Assembly: GCF_002871005.1 (NCBI RefSeq)
Contig: NZ_PHSN01000014.1
Location: forward strand, 62,001-126,000
Source: Acidimangrovimonas sediminis
Lineage (GTDB): Bacteria; Pseudomonadota; Alphaproteobacteria; Rhodobacterales; Rhodobacteraceae
Direction of reading: 5' to 3'
DNA length: 64,000 bases
Part shown: positions 15,094 to 22,756 of the stretch, one piece after another
How positions within the stretch are numbered: position 1 is the first letter of the stretch
How the letters are laid out: every line of letters starts with the position of its first letter
The notes under the pieces: generated by a model
Told to the model about the DNA's origin: nothing
The model's input: the letters and a program-made list of their open reading frames with translations, nothing else
The model's database searches: none
Program-made: the position numbers and the translations under genes

Positions 15094-16434
15094 TCAGAGG
15101 AGGTGGCGCAGCGGGTCGTTCAGCCGCGCGGCCACCCCGGTCATCAGGTCGAGCGCGGCGGCGGGCGACAGCTGCCCCGCCGCGCATTCGAGGGTGAGGC
15201 AAATCCGGTCGTCACCCGTCAGCGTCAGCACCGGCGCCTCCTCGGCGCCCAGCCGCAGGCCGGTCAGGCCACTGCCGCGCAGGTCGCGCAGGATCAGCGC
15301 GGGCGCAGCCTTCTCCTGCGGCTGCGGAGCCGAGCCGAGGCCGCCGCGATCCGGGTCGGCATAGCTGCGCCGCTGGCCATGGCGTTCCACTGCGACGATC
15401 AGCGACCCCTCCGCATGGGGGCGCAGGGCCCCCGCGGCGAACCCGGCGAGGAGACCCGCGGCATCCACCGGGGCATTCCCTTCGCCTGCGATCCACGCGA
15501 CGAGTTCGGCGAGGGCCGTGGCCGGTGCCTCGGCAGTCAGGTGCAGGCTGGCAGCCGCCTGTGCCGGGTTCGCCGCCGCCCCCGGAGACGGAAGCGCGCG
15601 CAAGGTGTCGAGATCGGCCACATGGAAAGGCTGCGGCACGCCCGCATCACGCAGCCGCGCAAGATCCAGCCCCTCGGCCGCCGCCAGCCGCCGCGCCTTC
15701 GGCGAGGCAAGGATACGCCCCCCCTGCGTCGGAACAGCCGCCGGGGCGACCTTTTTCTCGGCCGCGGCGGCGGGCGTCCCGGTCGCGACCGGCTTGGCGG
15801 TTTCGGGCATTGGCGACGGCGCGACAGGCGCGCCACCTGTTGCCGCGCTGCGCTGCACCGGGTTCTCCGGCTTCGAAGTCGAGATCACCGCGATGGTCGC
15901 GCCCACCGGCACCTCTTCGCCCGCCTCGGCCAGCAGCGCCGCAATGTAGCCATCGGCGCCCGCAGGCACCTCCATCGTGCTCTTGTCGGTCTCGACCTCC
16001 AGCAGCACCTCATCGCGGCCCACCGCCTCTCCCGGGGCCTTCAGCCAGGCGACAAGGATCCCGGTATCCTGCGCCATGCCGAGCGCCGGCATGATGATCG
16101 CCTCGCCCTCCGGCAAATCGTCCGGCGCGGCCCCGCCCCCGGCAGAAGCGGCCGGGGCGGCGGGAGGGGAGGATGCGCCCTCGCCCGTGCCCCCGGGCCG
16201 GTCCGCGATCAGCGCGACCACCTCTCCCACGGGCACGTTCGCCCCGGCCTCGGCGCGGATGTCGGCGAGGAACCCGTCAAACTGGGCCTCCACCTCCATC
16301 GTCGCCTTGTCGGTCTCGACCTCCATCAGCGGCTCGCCCGCCTTCACCGCATCGCCCGCGGCCTTCAGCCAGGCGACGATCTGGCCCGTCTCCTGCGCCA
16401 TGCCGAGGGCGGGCATGATCACCTCATGCGGCAT
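15094..16434 (-). CDS. Double-lipoyl E2-like protein with a degenerate acyltransferase domain
   Basis: A 446-residue protein with two lipoyl domains (lysines in ETDKATME, Lys43, and ETDKSTME, Lys151), proline/alanine linkers, and a subunit-binding domain at about 238-262 (ILASPKARRLAAAEGLDLAR). The C-terminal region at about 295-446 is shaped like the end of an E2 core (APALILRDLRGSGLTGLRLG, then ending in NDPLRHLL). The active-site DHRxxDG is missing; the position reads ECAAGQLSPAAALD. It therefore looks like a lipoyl carrier or E3-binding protein rather than a working transferase. It starts at 16434, overlapping the end of E1 beta by 11 bases. Confidence 0.85.
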   Translation of the reverse strand: MPHEVIMPALGMAQETGQIVAWLKAAGDAVKAGEPLMEVETDKATMEVEAQFDGFLADIRAEAGANVPVGEVVALIADRPGGTGEGASSPPAAPAASAGGGAAPDDLPEGEAIIMPALGMAQDTGILVAWLKAPGEAVGRDEVLLEVETDKSTMEVPAGADGYIAALLAEAGEEVPVGATIAVISTSKPENPVQRSAATGGAPVAPSPMPETAKPVATGTPAAAAEKKVAPAAVPTQGGRILASPKARRLAAAEGLDLARLRDAGVPQPFHVADLDTLRALPSPGAAANPAQAAASLHLTAEAPATALAELVAWIAGEGNAPVDAAGLLAGFAAGALRPHAEGSLIVAVERHGQRRSYADPDRGGLGSAPQPQEKAAPALILRDLRGSGLTGLRLGAEEAPVLTLTGDDRICLTLECAAGQLSPAAALDLMTGVAARLNDPLRHLL

Positions 16435-17419
16435 CGGTCATCTCCCCCCGCACGATCCGCCGCGCGGCCTCGGCCACGCGGTCGGGCGTCGGCACGGTCA
16501 GATCCTCGAGCGCGGGCGAGAACGGCACCGGCACGTCCATCGCGCCGAAGCGCAGCACCGGCGCGTCGAGATGGTAGAAGGCCTTTTCGCTGATCCGCGC
16601 CGCGATCTCGGCGCTGACGCCAAAACTCTGATGGCCCTCGTCGATGACGATGGCGCGGCTGGTCTTGCGCACGCTGTCCAGGATCGTCGCCTCGTCCAGC
16701 GGGACGATGGTGCGCGGGTCGATGACCTCGGCACTGATACCATCGCGGGCCAGGACCTCGGCCGCGGCCCGGGCCACCTGCACCATCGACGAGGTGGCGA
16801 CCAGCGTCAGATCGCGCCCCTCGCGCAGCACCGCGGCCTGGCCGAAGGGGATCAGGTATTCCTCTTCCGGCACCGGGGCCTTGTCGTTGTACATCAGCTT
16901 GTCTTCGAAGATCACGACCGGGTTGTTGTCGCGGATCGCGGTCTTCATCAGACCCTTCGCCTCGTAGGCCGAAGAGGGCAAGGCGACCTTGAGCCCCGGG
17001 ATATGCGCAACCAGCGCATGCAGTGATTGCGAATGCTGCGCCGCCGAACGGCGGGTGGCGCCAAGGTTGGTGCGCAAGACCAGCGGCACGTTCAGCTTGC
17101 CGCCGGACATGTAGTGGATCTTGGCCGCCTGATTGCAGAGCTGATCCATGACGAGGAACAGGAAGTCGCCGAACATCAGGTCGACGATGGGGCGCGAACC
17201 GGTCATCGCGGCGCCCACGGCAAGCCCCATGAAGCCCGGCTCGGAAATGGGTGTGTCGATGATCCGCTCGGTGCCGAATTCCTCGACCAGACCCGAGAGC
17301 ACCTTGAACGGCGTGCCGGCCTCGGCCACGTCCTCGCCCATCAGGAAGATGGTGGGATCGCGGCGCATTTCCTCGGCGATGGCCTCGTTCACGGCCCTGG
17401 ACAGGGTGATTTCACGCAT
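16424..17419 (-). CDS. 2-oxoacid dehydrogenase E1 component, beta subunit
   Basis: A 331-residue transketolase-like E1 beta subunit (FLMGEDVAEAGTPFKV, DTPISEPGFMGLAVGAAM, SAAQHSQSLHALVAHIPGLK, PRTIVPLDE). With E1 alpha it decarboxylates a 2-oxoacid (pyruvate, acetoin-like or branched) on thiamine diphosphate and acylates the lipoyl arm. ATG at 17419 is preferred over the longer frame, which runs into the E1 alpha gene; the two are 10 bases apart. No E3 (dihydrolipoyl dehydrogenase) gene is found in the window, so E3 must be shared. Confidence 0.92.
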   Translation of the reverse strand: MREITLSRAVNEAIAEEMRRDPTIFLMGEDVAEAGTPFKVLSGLVEEFGTERIIDTPISEPGFMGLAVGAAMTGSRPIVDLMFGDFLFLVMDQLCNQAAKIHYMSGGKLNVPLVLRTNLGATRRSAAQHSQSLHALVAHIPGLKVALPSSAYEAKGLMKTAIRDNNPVVIFEDKLMYNDKAPVPEEEYLIPFGQAAVLREGRDLTLVATSSMVQVARAAAEVLARDGISAEVIDPRTIVPLDEATILDSVRKTSRAIVIDEGHQSFGVSAEIAARISEKAFYHLDAPVLRFGAMDVPVPFSPALEDLTVPTPDRVAEAARRIVRGEMTDAA

Positions 17420-17429
17420 CTCTCTCTCC

Positions 17430-18425
17430 TCAGGCGGCGGTGTCGGGGGCATAGACGTGCATGTCCACCTCGGCGGCAGGCGGATAGGCCGCGTCCAGCG
17501 CATAGGCGACGGCGGCCTCGGCATCGGCCTTCACCGTGTCGCGGATCTCCTGCAGGTCGGCCTCGGTGGCGATCCCCTCCTTCGCCAGCCAGACGCCGAA
17601 ATTGACGATCGGGTCGCGGTTCTCCTTCCAGATCGTCTCTTCCTCCTTGCTGCGGTAATAGTTGCGGTTGATGTCGCCGACGTGGTGACCGTGATAGCGG
17701 TAGGTCTCCAGCTCGATGAAGAACGGGCCCTCGCCCTTGCGCGCCCGGGCGACCAGCTTGGCGGCAAGGTCGTTCACGGCCAGCACGTCCTGCCCGTCGA
17801 CCTGGTGCGCCTCGATCCCGAAGGCCTCGGCCCGTTTCATCAGCGACCCGGCGGCGATCTCGTCGGTGCGGGTGTATTCGGAATAGCCGTTGTTCTCGCA
17901 GGCGTAGATCACCGGCAGCTTCCACAGCGCCGCCATGTTCATCACCTCGTACCAAAGACCCTGCGCCGTCGCCCCGTCACCGAAGAAGCACACCGTCACC
18001 TCGTCGGTGCCGCGCAGCCTGGCCGACAGCGCGGCGCCGGTGGCGATGCCCATCGAGCCGCCGACGATGGCGTTGGCGCCAAGGTTGCCGTGGCTCTGGT
18101 CGGCGATGTGCATCGAGCCGCCCTTGCCCCGGCAATAGCCCTCTTCCTTGCCCAGGAGCTCGCAGAACATCTGCCTGAACTCCGCCCCCTTGGCGACGCA
18201 ATGGCCGTGGCCGCGGTGGGTCGAGGTGATCTTGTCGTCGTCCGTCAGCGCCTCGCAGATGCCGACGGCCACCGCCTCCTCGCCGGAATACATGTGGGTC
18301 AGCCCCGGCATCCTGGCCGAAAGGTACAGCTGGTTCGCATTGTCCTCGAAGCTGCGGATCCGCACCATCTGGCGATACATCCGCAGGTAGGCCTCGGTAT
18401 TGGTCTTGCGCTTGGCGGCAGCCAT
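17430..18425 (-). CDS. 2-oxoacid dehydrogenase E1 component, alpha subunit
   Basis: A 331-residue E1 alpha subunit. The thiamine diphosphate motif runs from FFGDGATAQG to ACENN, and the magnesium/phosphorylation-loop region THRGHGHCVAKGAE and GKGGSMHIAD is present. The relatives nearest by eye are acetoin/pyruvate-type E1 alpha proteins. GTG at 18428 directly precedes the ATG at 18425; GGGAGG spaced five bases favours the ATG. First gene of the complex, just after a strong terminator that separates it from the M24 gene upstream. Confidence 0.92.
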   Translation of the reverse strand: MAAAKRKTNTEAYLRMYRQMVRIRSFEDNANQLYLSARMPGLTHMYSGEEAVAVGICEALTDDDKITSTHRGHGHCVAKGAEFRQMFCELLGKEEGYCRGKGGSMHIADQSHGNLGANAIVGGSMGIATGAALSARLRGTDEVTVCFFGDGATAQGLWYEVMNMAALWKLPVIYACENNGYSEYTRTDEIAAGSLMKRAEAFGIEAHQVDGQDVLAVNDLAAKLVARARKGEGPFFIELETYRYHGHHVGDINRNYYRSKEEETIWKENRDPIVNFGVWLAKEGIATEADLQEIRDTVKADAEAAVAYALDAAYPPAAEVDMHVYAPDTAA

Positions 18426-18450
18426 CACGCCCTCCCTGATTTCATCTTGG

Positions 18451-18498
18451 CAAAAATACTCCCGCCGGAGGCGCGGCCCTTCCGCGAAGGGCCGCGCC
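18451..18498 (-). terminator. Intrinsic terminator upstream of the E1 alpha gene
   Basis: Read leftward, a perfect 12-bp stem (GGCGCGGCCCTT with AAGGGCCGCGCC, loop of five) is followed after about 13 bases by TATTTTTGCCAAGATGAAA. I recall this tail as common after genes in Rhodobacteraceae. It lies 10 bases after the M24 gene stop and 26 bases before the E1 alpha start, so it should end that transcript or attenuate read-through into the complex genes. Confidence 0.7.
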
Positions 18499-18507
18499 CG
18501 GGGCAGG

Positions 18508-19809
18508 TCAGTAGCGCGCGGCGATCGGCAGCTCCTCGGCCGGGAACAGACTGATCACGGTGCAGCCCTTGTCGGTCACCACCACCTCCTCCTCGATCCG
18601 AGCGGCGGAATATCCGTCCGCCGCCGGGCAATAGGTCTCCAGCGCGAAGACCATGCCGGTCTGGATCTCCATCGGGTTGTCGAGACTGACCGCGCGGCTG
18701 ATGATCGGGCGTTCGTGCAGCGCCAGCCCCAGACCGTGGCCGAATTGCAGACCGAAGGCCGAAAGCTCGTCGGGAAAGCCGTATTCTTCGGCCCTGGGCC
18801 AGAGCTTTGCCACCTGGTCGGTGGTTACGCCCGGCTTGATCGCCCCGATCGCCGCATCCAGCCATTCGCGCGCCTTGACGTAGGCGTCCCGCTGGGCCGG
18901 CGTGGAGCGCCCGATGTTGAAGGTCCGGTAGTAGCAGGTGCGATAGCCCTGATAGCTTTGCAGGATGTCGAAGAAGGCCTGGTCGCCGGGCCGGAACAGC
19001 CGGTCGGTGAAATTGTGCGGATGCGGGTTGCAGCGTTCGCCCGAGATCGCGTTGATCGCCTCCACGTCGTCCGAGCCCATCTCGTAGAGCAGCTTGTTCG
19101 ACATCGCGACGATGTCGTTCTCGCGCACGCCGGGTTTCAGCTCTTCGTGGATCATGTGATAGACGCCGTCGACCATGCTGGCGGCCTGGTTGAGCAGCTG
19201 GATCTCGTCGATGTTCTTGATCTCGCGCGCCGAAAGCATCACCTGCTGGCCATCCACGACGTTCAGCCCCGCCTCCTTGAGTGCGAAGAACATCGCGGTT
19301 TCGGCATAATCCACGCCCACCGGCATGTCGGCCATGCCCGCCTTCCTGATCAGTCCCGCGATTTCCTCGGCATAGCGTTTCATCAGGCCGAACGACGGCG
19401 GGATCGTTCCGCGCATCCCCACGACGCCCGCCAGCATCCGCTCGGGATCCAGCCAGTCGCAATATTCGCGGTGGTGCACAGCGGCCGAGCCGAAATCCCA
19501 GACATAGGGTTCCTCGTCCCCCGCAAGCAGGCAGAACCGGCACATCTTGTCGCGTTCCCACTCGCCGATCTTGGTGCCCGAGATGTAGCGAATGTTGTTG
19601 ACGTCGAAGAGCAGGAGCGACCCGCAGCCCGACTTCTTCAGCGCGTCCTTGGCGCGGCTCAGGCGGTAGCGGCGCAGGCGGTCGTGATCGACCCGGCGCT
19701 CGAAATCGACCGAGGTGTGACCCCAGGCGGGGATGTGCTTTTCCCAGCGCCAGTTGGGGTCTATATCCCCGGGCTGAAGGATGCGGGGGTTGAGGGCTGT
19801 CGTGGTCAT
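18508..19809 (-). CDS. M24-family (creatinase/aminopeptidase P fold) protein with an altered metal site
   Basis: A 433-residue pita-bread-fold protein with the N-terminal creatinase-like domain (about 45-185, FDVNNIRYISG) and the C-terminal M24 domain. Compared with aminopeptidase P, four of five metal ligands are kept (Asp in FFDILQSY, His in FGHGLGLALHE, Glu in FALETY, Glu in RIEEEVVV). The second Asp is Cys (YRTCYYRTF in place of the usual GDITRTF). It may be a peptidase with a changed site or a hydrolase/lyase of the creatinase group acting on a small amide or amidine. ATG at 19809 follows GGAGGAGACGC. It lies 98 bases after the SDR gene of the same direction. Confidence 0.8.
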   Translation of the reverse strand: MTTTALNPRILQPGDIDPNWRWEKHIPAWGHTSVDFERRVDHDRLRRYRLSRAKDALKKSGCGSLLLFDVNNIRYISGTKIGEWERDKMCRFCLLAGDEEPYVWDFGSAAVHHREYCDWLDPERMLAGVVGMRGTIPPSFGLMKRYAEEIAGLIRKAGMADMPVGVDYAETAMFFALKEAGLNVVDGQQVMLSAREIKNIDEIQLLNQAASMVDGVYHMIHEELKPGVRENDIVAMSNKLLYEMGSDDVEAINAISGERCNPHPHNFTDRLFRPGDQAFFDILQSYQGYRTCYYRTFNIGRSTPAQRDAYVKAREWLDAAIGAIKPGVTTDQVAKLWPRAEEYGFPDELSAFGLQFGHGLGLALHERPIISRAVSLDNPMEIQTGMVFALETYCPAADGYSAARIEEEVVVTDKGCTVISLFPAEELPIAARY

Positions 19810-19907
19810 GCGTCTCCTCCCTGCACCCGCGCGGGGTGCAGCTTGTTCGGGTTGGTTTCGTTGCTTCGTGTCGGTTCAGGCGGCAGCGCGCTCTTGGCCG
19901 CGCCCGG

Positions 19908-20711
19908 TCACTGGATGACCCAGCCGCCGTCGATGTGGATCATCTGGCCGGTCATGTAGTCGCTGTCGTGGCTGGCCAGGAACGCCGCCGTTCCCTTGAC
20001 GTCGTCGGGATAGGACACCTTCTTCAGCGCGAGGATCTCGGCGATGTCGTCGAAGGCCTGCCCCTCGCGATCCTTGAAGCCGATATCCACCAGGTCCTTG
20101 TCGAGCTGCGCCCAGAGCGGCGTCTTGACCACGCCAGGGGCATAGCCGTTCACGGTGATGTTGTGTTCGGCCAGCGCGACCGCACCGCAATGGGTCAGCG
20201 CGAGGCAGCCGTATTTCGAGGTGCAGTAGACGGTCACGTCGACCAGCGGCTTGCGCGACGCGACGGAGCCCACGTTGATCAGCTTGTAGACGTGTTCCTG
20301 CGGGCCCTGGGCGATCATCTGCCGGGCCACCTCCTGCATGCCCAGCCACATGCCCTTGGTGTTGACCTGCATGATGTGGTCCCAGTTGTCCTCGTCGATA
20401 TCCATGAAGAACCGGGGCTTGTTGAGGCCAGCGTTGAACACGCCCACGTTGATCGTGCCGAAGGCATCGACCGTGGCCGCGACCGCCTCCGCATTGTCGC
20501 GGCGCCTGGTCACGTCCATCCGAACCGCGACCGCGCGGCCGTTGCCGGCGGCGTTGATGCGGTCCGCCACCTCCTGCGCGTGGTCGAGGTCGACATCGCC
20601 GAGGCAGACGTTGGCGCCCTGTTCGGCGAAATGCTCGGCGTTGCAGGCGCCCATGCCCTGGGCCGCGCCGGTGATCAGGATATTCTTGCCCTTCAGGCGG
20701 TTGGGATCCAT
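19908..20711 (-). CDS. Short-chain dehydrogenase/reductase, paralog of the one at 23778
   Basis: A 267-residue classical SDR: TGAAQGMG cofactor loop, NAGLNKP, INVGSVASRK, YCTSKYG active site, GYAPGVVKTPLW and IDGGW. Its sequence tracks the SDR at 23778 throughout (for example DNWDHIMQVNTKGMWLGMQE against ENWRFIMDVNGLGTLIGMQE), so the two are paralogs sitting on opposite arms of the same divergent locus. Probably a polyol or sugar dehydrogenase acting on the compound imported by the ABC transporter. It follows the regulator by 10 bases and has GAGGAGGAGACG before its ATG. Confidence 0.88.
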   Translation of the reverse strand: MDPNRLKGKNILITGAAQGMGACNAEHFAEQGANVCLGDVDLDHAQEVADRINAAGNGRAVAVRMDVTRRRDNAEAVAATVDAFGTINVGVFNAGLNKPRFFMDIDEDNWDHIMQVNTKGMWLGMQEVARQMIAQGPQEHVYKLINVGSVASRKPLVDVTVYCTSKYGCLALTHCGAVALAEHNITVNGYAPGVVKTPLWAQLDKDLVDIGFKDREGQAFDDIAEILALKKVSYPDDVKGTAAFLASHDSDYMTGQMIHIDGGWVIQ

Positions 20712-20721
20712 CGTCTCCTCC

Positions 20722-22536
20722 TCAGGATGGTCGGTGTCTCAAGGCGTCCTCGGCCCGGGATTGCGTTCGGGCGAGGGCGGCACGCGGGGTCGTGACCCCG
20801 CGCAGCATGTCGTGAAGTTCCTGGCCGCAGATCTCGATCAGGTCGCAGATCCGGGGCACCGGGGGCCGAGGCCAGAATTGCAGCTCGTCGCGCCAGGACA
20901 TGCCGTCCACGGCCTCGAAGATCGGCGACAGCCGCTGCACCTCGGGGTCGGCGCCGACCGAATAGCGGGGCGCCGTGCGGCTGCCGTTCTGGATGTAGAG
21001 CTTCTGCGCCGCGGGTGAGGTGAAGGCGATCAGCGCCTCGGCCGCCGCGGCGCGCCGCTCTGGCGGAAGGTTTGCGGGGATCGCCATGACATAGCCGCCC
21101 ACCGGCGCGACCGGCGCGCCGCCCGGTCCGGCCGGGTGCGGCAGATAGCCGGTGGTGTCATGCGCGGGCGACCCGGGGTCGAGCTCGAAATACGGCGCGA
21201 GAAGGGTATAGCCATAGGCCATCGCCACCCGCCCCGCGGCATAGGGGCGGACACGTTCGTACCACGACATCGACAGGATGTCGGGCGGCGAGTAGTTCAT
21301 CAGTTCCAGCAGGTACTCCGCCGCGGCCTCGGCCGCCGGCGTGTCGAACTGCGGCACGAAATCGTCGCGGTCCAGGTGGTCCGCGTCGAACCCCCCGGCG
21401 ATCGGGTCGAGATCGACCACGGGCTGGCCGAAATCGGCGCAGGTCATCATGAAGGTGTGCCCCAGCGCAGTGCCCCGCGCCGCGTTCCAGGCGATGCCGT
21501 AGCGACCGTGGGCAGGCGCGTGAAGGCGGCGGGCGGCCTCCAGCACGGCGCCCGTGGTTTTCGGCGGCTCAAGCCCTTCGGCCGCGAACAGATCCTTGCG
21601 GTAGAAGAACAATTCGGGTGTCGTCTGGCTGGGCACGCCATAGGGCCGCCCCGCCCAATGCGCCGCGCGCCAGCCCGCGGTATGGAAATCGCCGGGGTCG
21701 AGCCGGGCGATATCCATCACCTCGTCCAGCGGCAGGATCAGACCCTTCTTGGCGAACTCGCCGATCCATGGCAGGTCGATGGCGATGATGTCGTAGTGGC
21801 TGGCCTTGCGATGCCCGTTGCGCAGCGCCTCCTCGTGAAGCCGGTCGATGGAGAATGCCCGCTGCGAGATGCCGGTGCCGATGATATGCTCGAACTGGCG
21901 CTTGAGCGTCTCCATCACCATGAAGGTGGGATCGCCGTGCACCAGCACCCGCACGCCGCCGGGCAATGACAGCGGCTCCGGCAGGACGACCGGCGGCTTG
22001 ATGCTGCGTCCCTCGCTGTAGGAGCCGCCGAAGTAATAGTCGCGCTCGGCAAGGGGGGCCGCGACGAGATGCTGCCGCGCGAGCCGCTGAATCCGCGTCG
22101 AAAGGTGGCTCCAGCTATCAAGCAGCTTTGCGCTGGCATGGAGCGAAAAGGTCTTGCCCGAGGCGGTGCGCGGACGCTGCTCGATCAACCCGGCCTCGGT
22201 CATGTCCGCAAGCCTGCGCACCGCGGTCGCATAGGGCACGCCCGACGCCGCGACCAGCGACGACGGGGTCACGGTCTTGCCTTCCAGGTGGTTGCGGACA
22301 AGGTGGGATGCCATGGCGAGATACGGGTTCGGAGTTGAGAGATCGAGGGTTTCCCCGACCTCGGTTGCAAAGGCGTCCATGAACGCGATCACCGAGAGCG
22401 CGCCGCCGGAGCCGTCATCCGGCTGATGCAGCCCCGGGGTTCTTTCCGGGAGTCCGATCTGGACATTTTTTGCATCTGGGGTGGTCACGTCGGCATTGCG
22501 GCTGGCCCGGATTCGGGATCGGTTCGAGTTGGACAT
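20722..22536 (-). CDS. Winged-helix regulator fused to an ABC solute-binding domain
   Basis: A 604-residue protein with no signal peptide. Residues about 65-155 are a winged helix of MarR/GntR-like type (TPSSLVAASGVPYATAVRRL, then TEAGLIEQRP). From about 193 it is a complete family-1 extracellular solute-binding protein (VRVLVHGDPTFMVMETLKRQ, YDIIAIDLPWIGEFAKKG, GRPYGVPSQTTPELFFYRKD, GRVAMAYGYT, ending near LYIQNGSRTAP). A periplasmic-type sugar-binding fold used in the cytoplasm as a sensor would make it a one-component regulator, presumably sensing the sugar carried by the ABC transporter divergent from it. It leads the leftward unit with the SDR and M24 genes. Three palindromes lie between it and the transporter. 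Confidence 0.85.
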   Translation of the reverse strand: MSNSNRSRIRASRNADVTTPDAKNVQIGLPERTPGLHQPDDGSGGALSVIAFMDAFATEVGETLDLSTPNPYLAMASHLVRNHLEGKTVTPSSLVAASGVPYATAVRRLADMTEAGLIEQRPRTASGKTFSLHASAKLLDSWSHLSTRIQRLARQHLVAAPLAERDYYFGGSYSEGRSIKPPVVLPEPLSLPGGVRVLVHGDPTFMVMETLKRQFEHIIGTGISQRAFSIDRLHEEALRNGHRKASHYDIIAIDLPWIGEFAKKGLILPLDEVMDIARLDPGDFHTAGWRAAHWAGRPYGVPSQTTPELFFYRKDLFAAEGLEPPKTTGAVLEAARRLHAPAHGRYGIAWNAARGTALGHTFMMTCADFGQPVVDLDPIAGGFDADHLDRDDFVPQFDTPAAEAAAEYLLELMNYSPPDILSMSWYERVRPYAAGRVAMAYGYTLLAPYFELDPGSPAHDTTGYLPHPAGPGGAPVAPVGGYVMAIPANLPPERRAAAAEALIAFTSPAAQKLYIQNGSRTAPRYSVGADPEVQRLSPIFEAVDGMSWRDELQFWPRPPVPRICDLIEICGQELHDMLRGVTTPRAALARTQSRAEDALRHRPS

Positions 22537-22570
22537 GTGTGTCTCCCGGAAGATGTTCAGATTGAGGATG

Positions 22571-22622
22571 TCCCGCTGCGGGAATAAAATCCATTATGGA
22601 TAAAAAGATATCCGAAACGGAT
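22571..22622. promoter_or_regulatory. Three 13-bp palindromes between the regulator and the ABC operon
   Basis: TCCCGCTGCGGGA (22571-22583), ATCCATTATGGAT (22589-22601) and ATCCGAAACGGAT (22610-22622) are each perfect apart from the central bases. The last two share ATCC-N5-GGAT and their centres are 21 bp apart, two helical turns. Probably operators for the winged-helix/solute-binding regulator. Confidence 0.6.
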
Positions 22623-22756
22623 TTCTTGTGGGGAAGAAACCCGGCGCAGGTATGGGAATGATCTGGCCATCGTCAGCGGATTCGGCCGCCTGGAGGAGGG
22701 CGCCACGCCGACGGGCAAAATGCCGGGAACTGGAAAAAAGCAACGGGAGGAACATC

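Noticed and set aside
12728-18425. Acetoin dehydrogenase (aco) operon
   Set aside because: E1 subunits look acetoin/pyruvate-like, but the E2 proteins lack the alpha/beta-hydrolase fusion of AcoC and no acoX or acoR gene is present, so only a general 2-oxoacid dehydrogenase call is made.
18508-19809. DMSP lyase DddP
   Set aside because: DddP is an M24-fold enzyme and the N-terminal FDxxNIRY segment is similar, but the rest, including the metal site, does not match well enough to name it.
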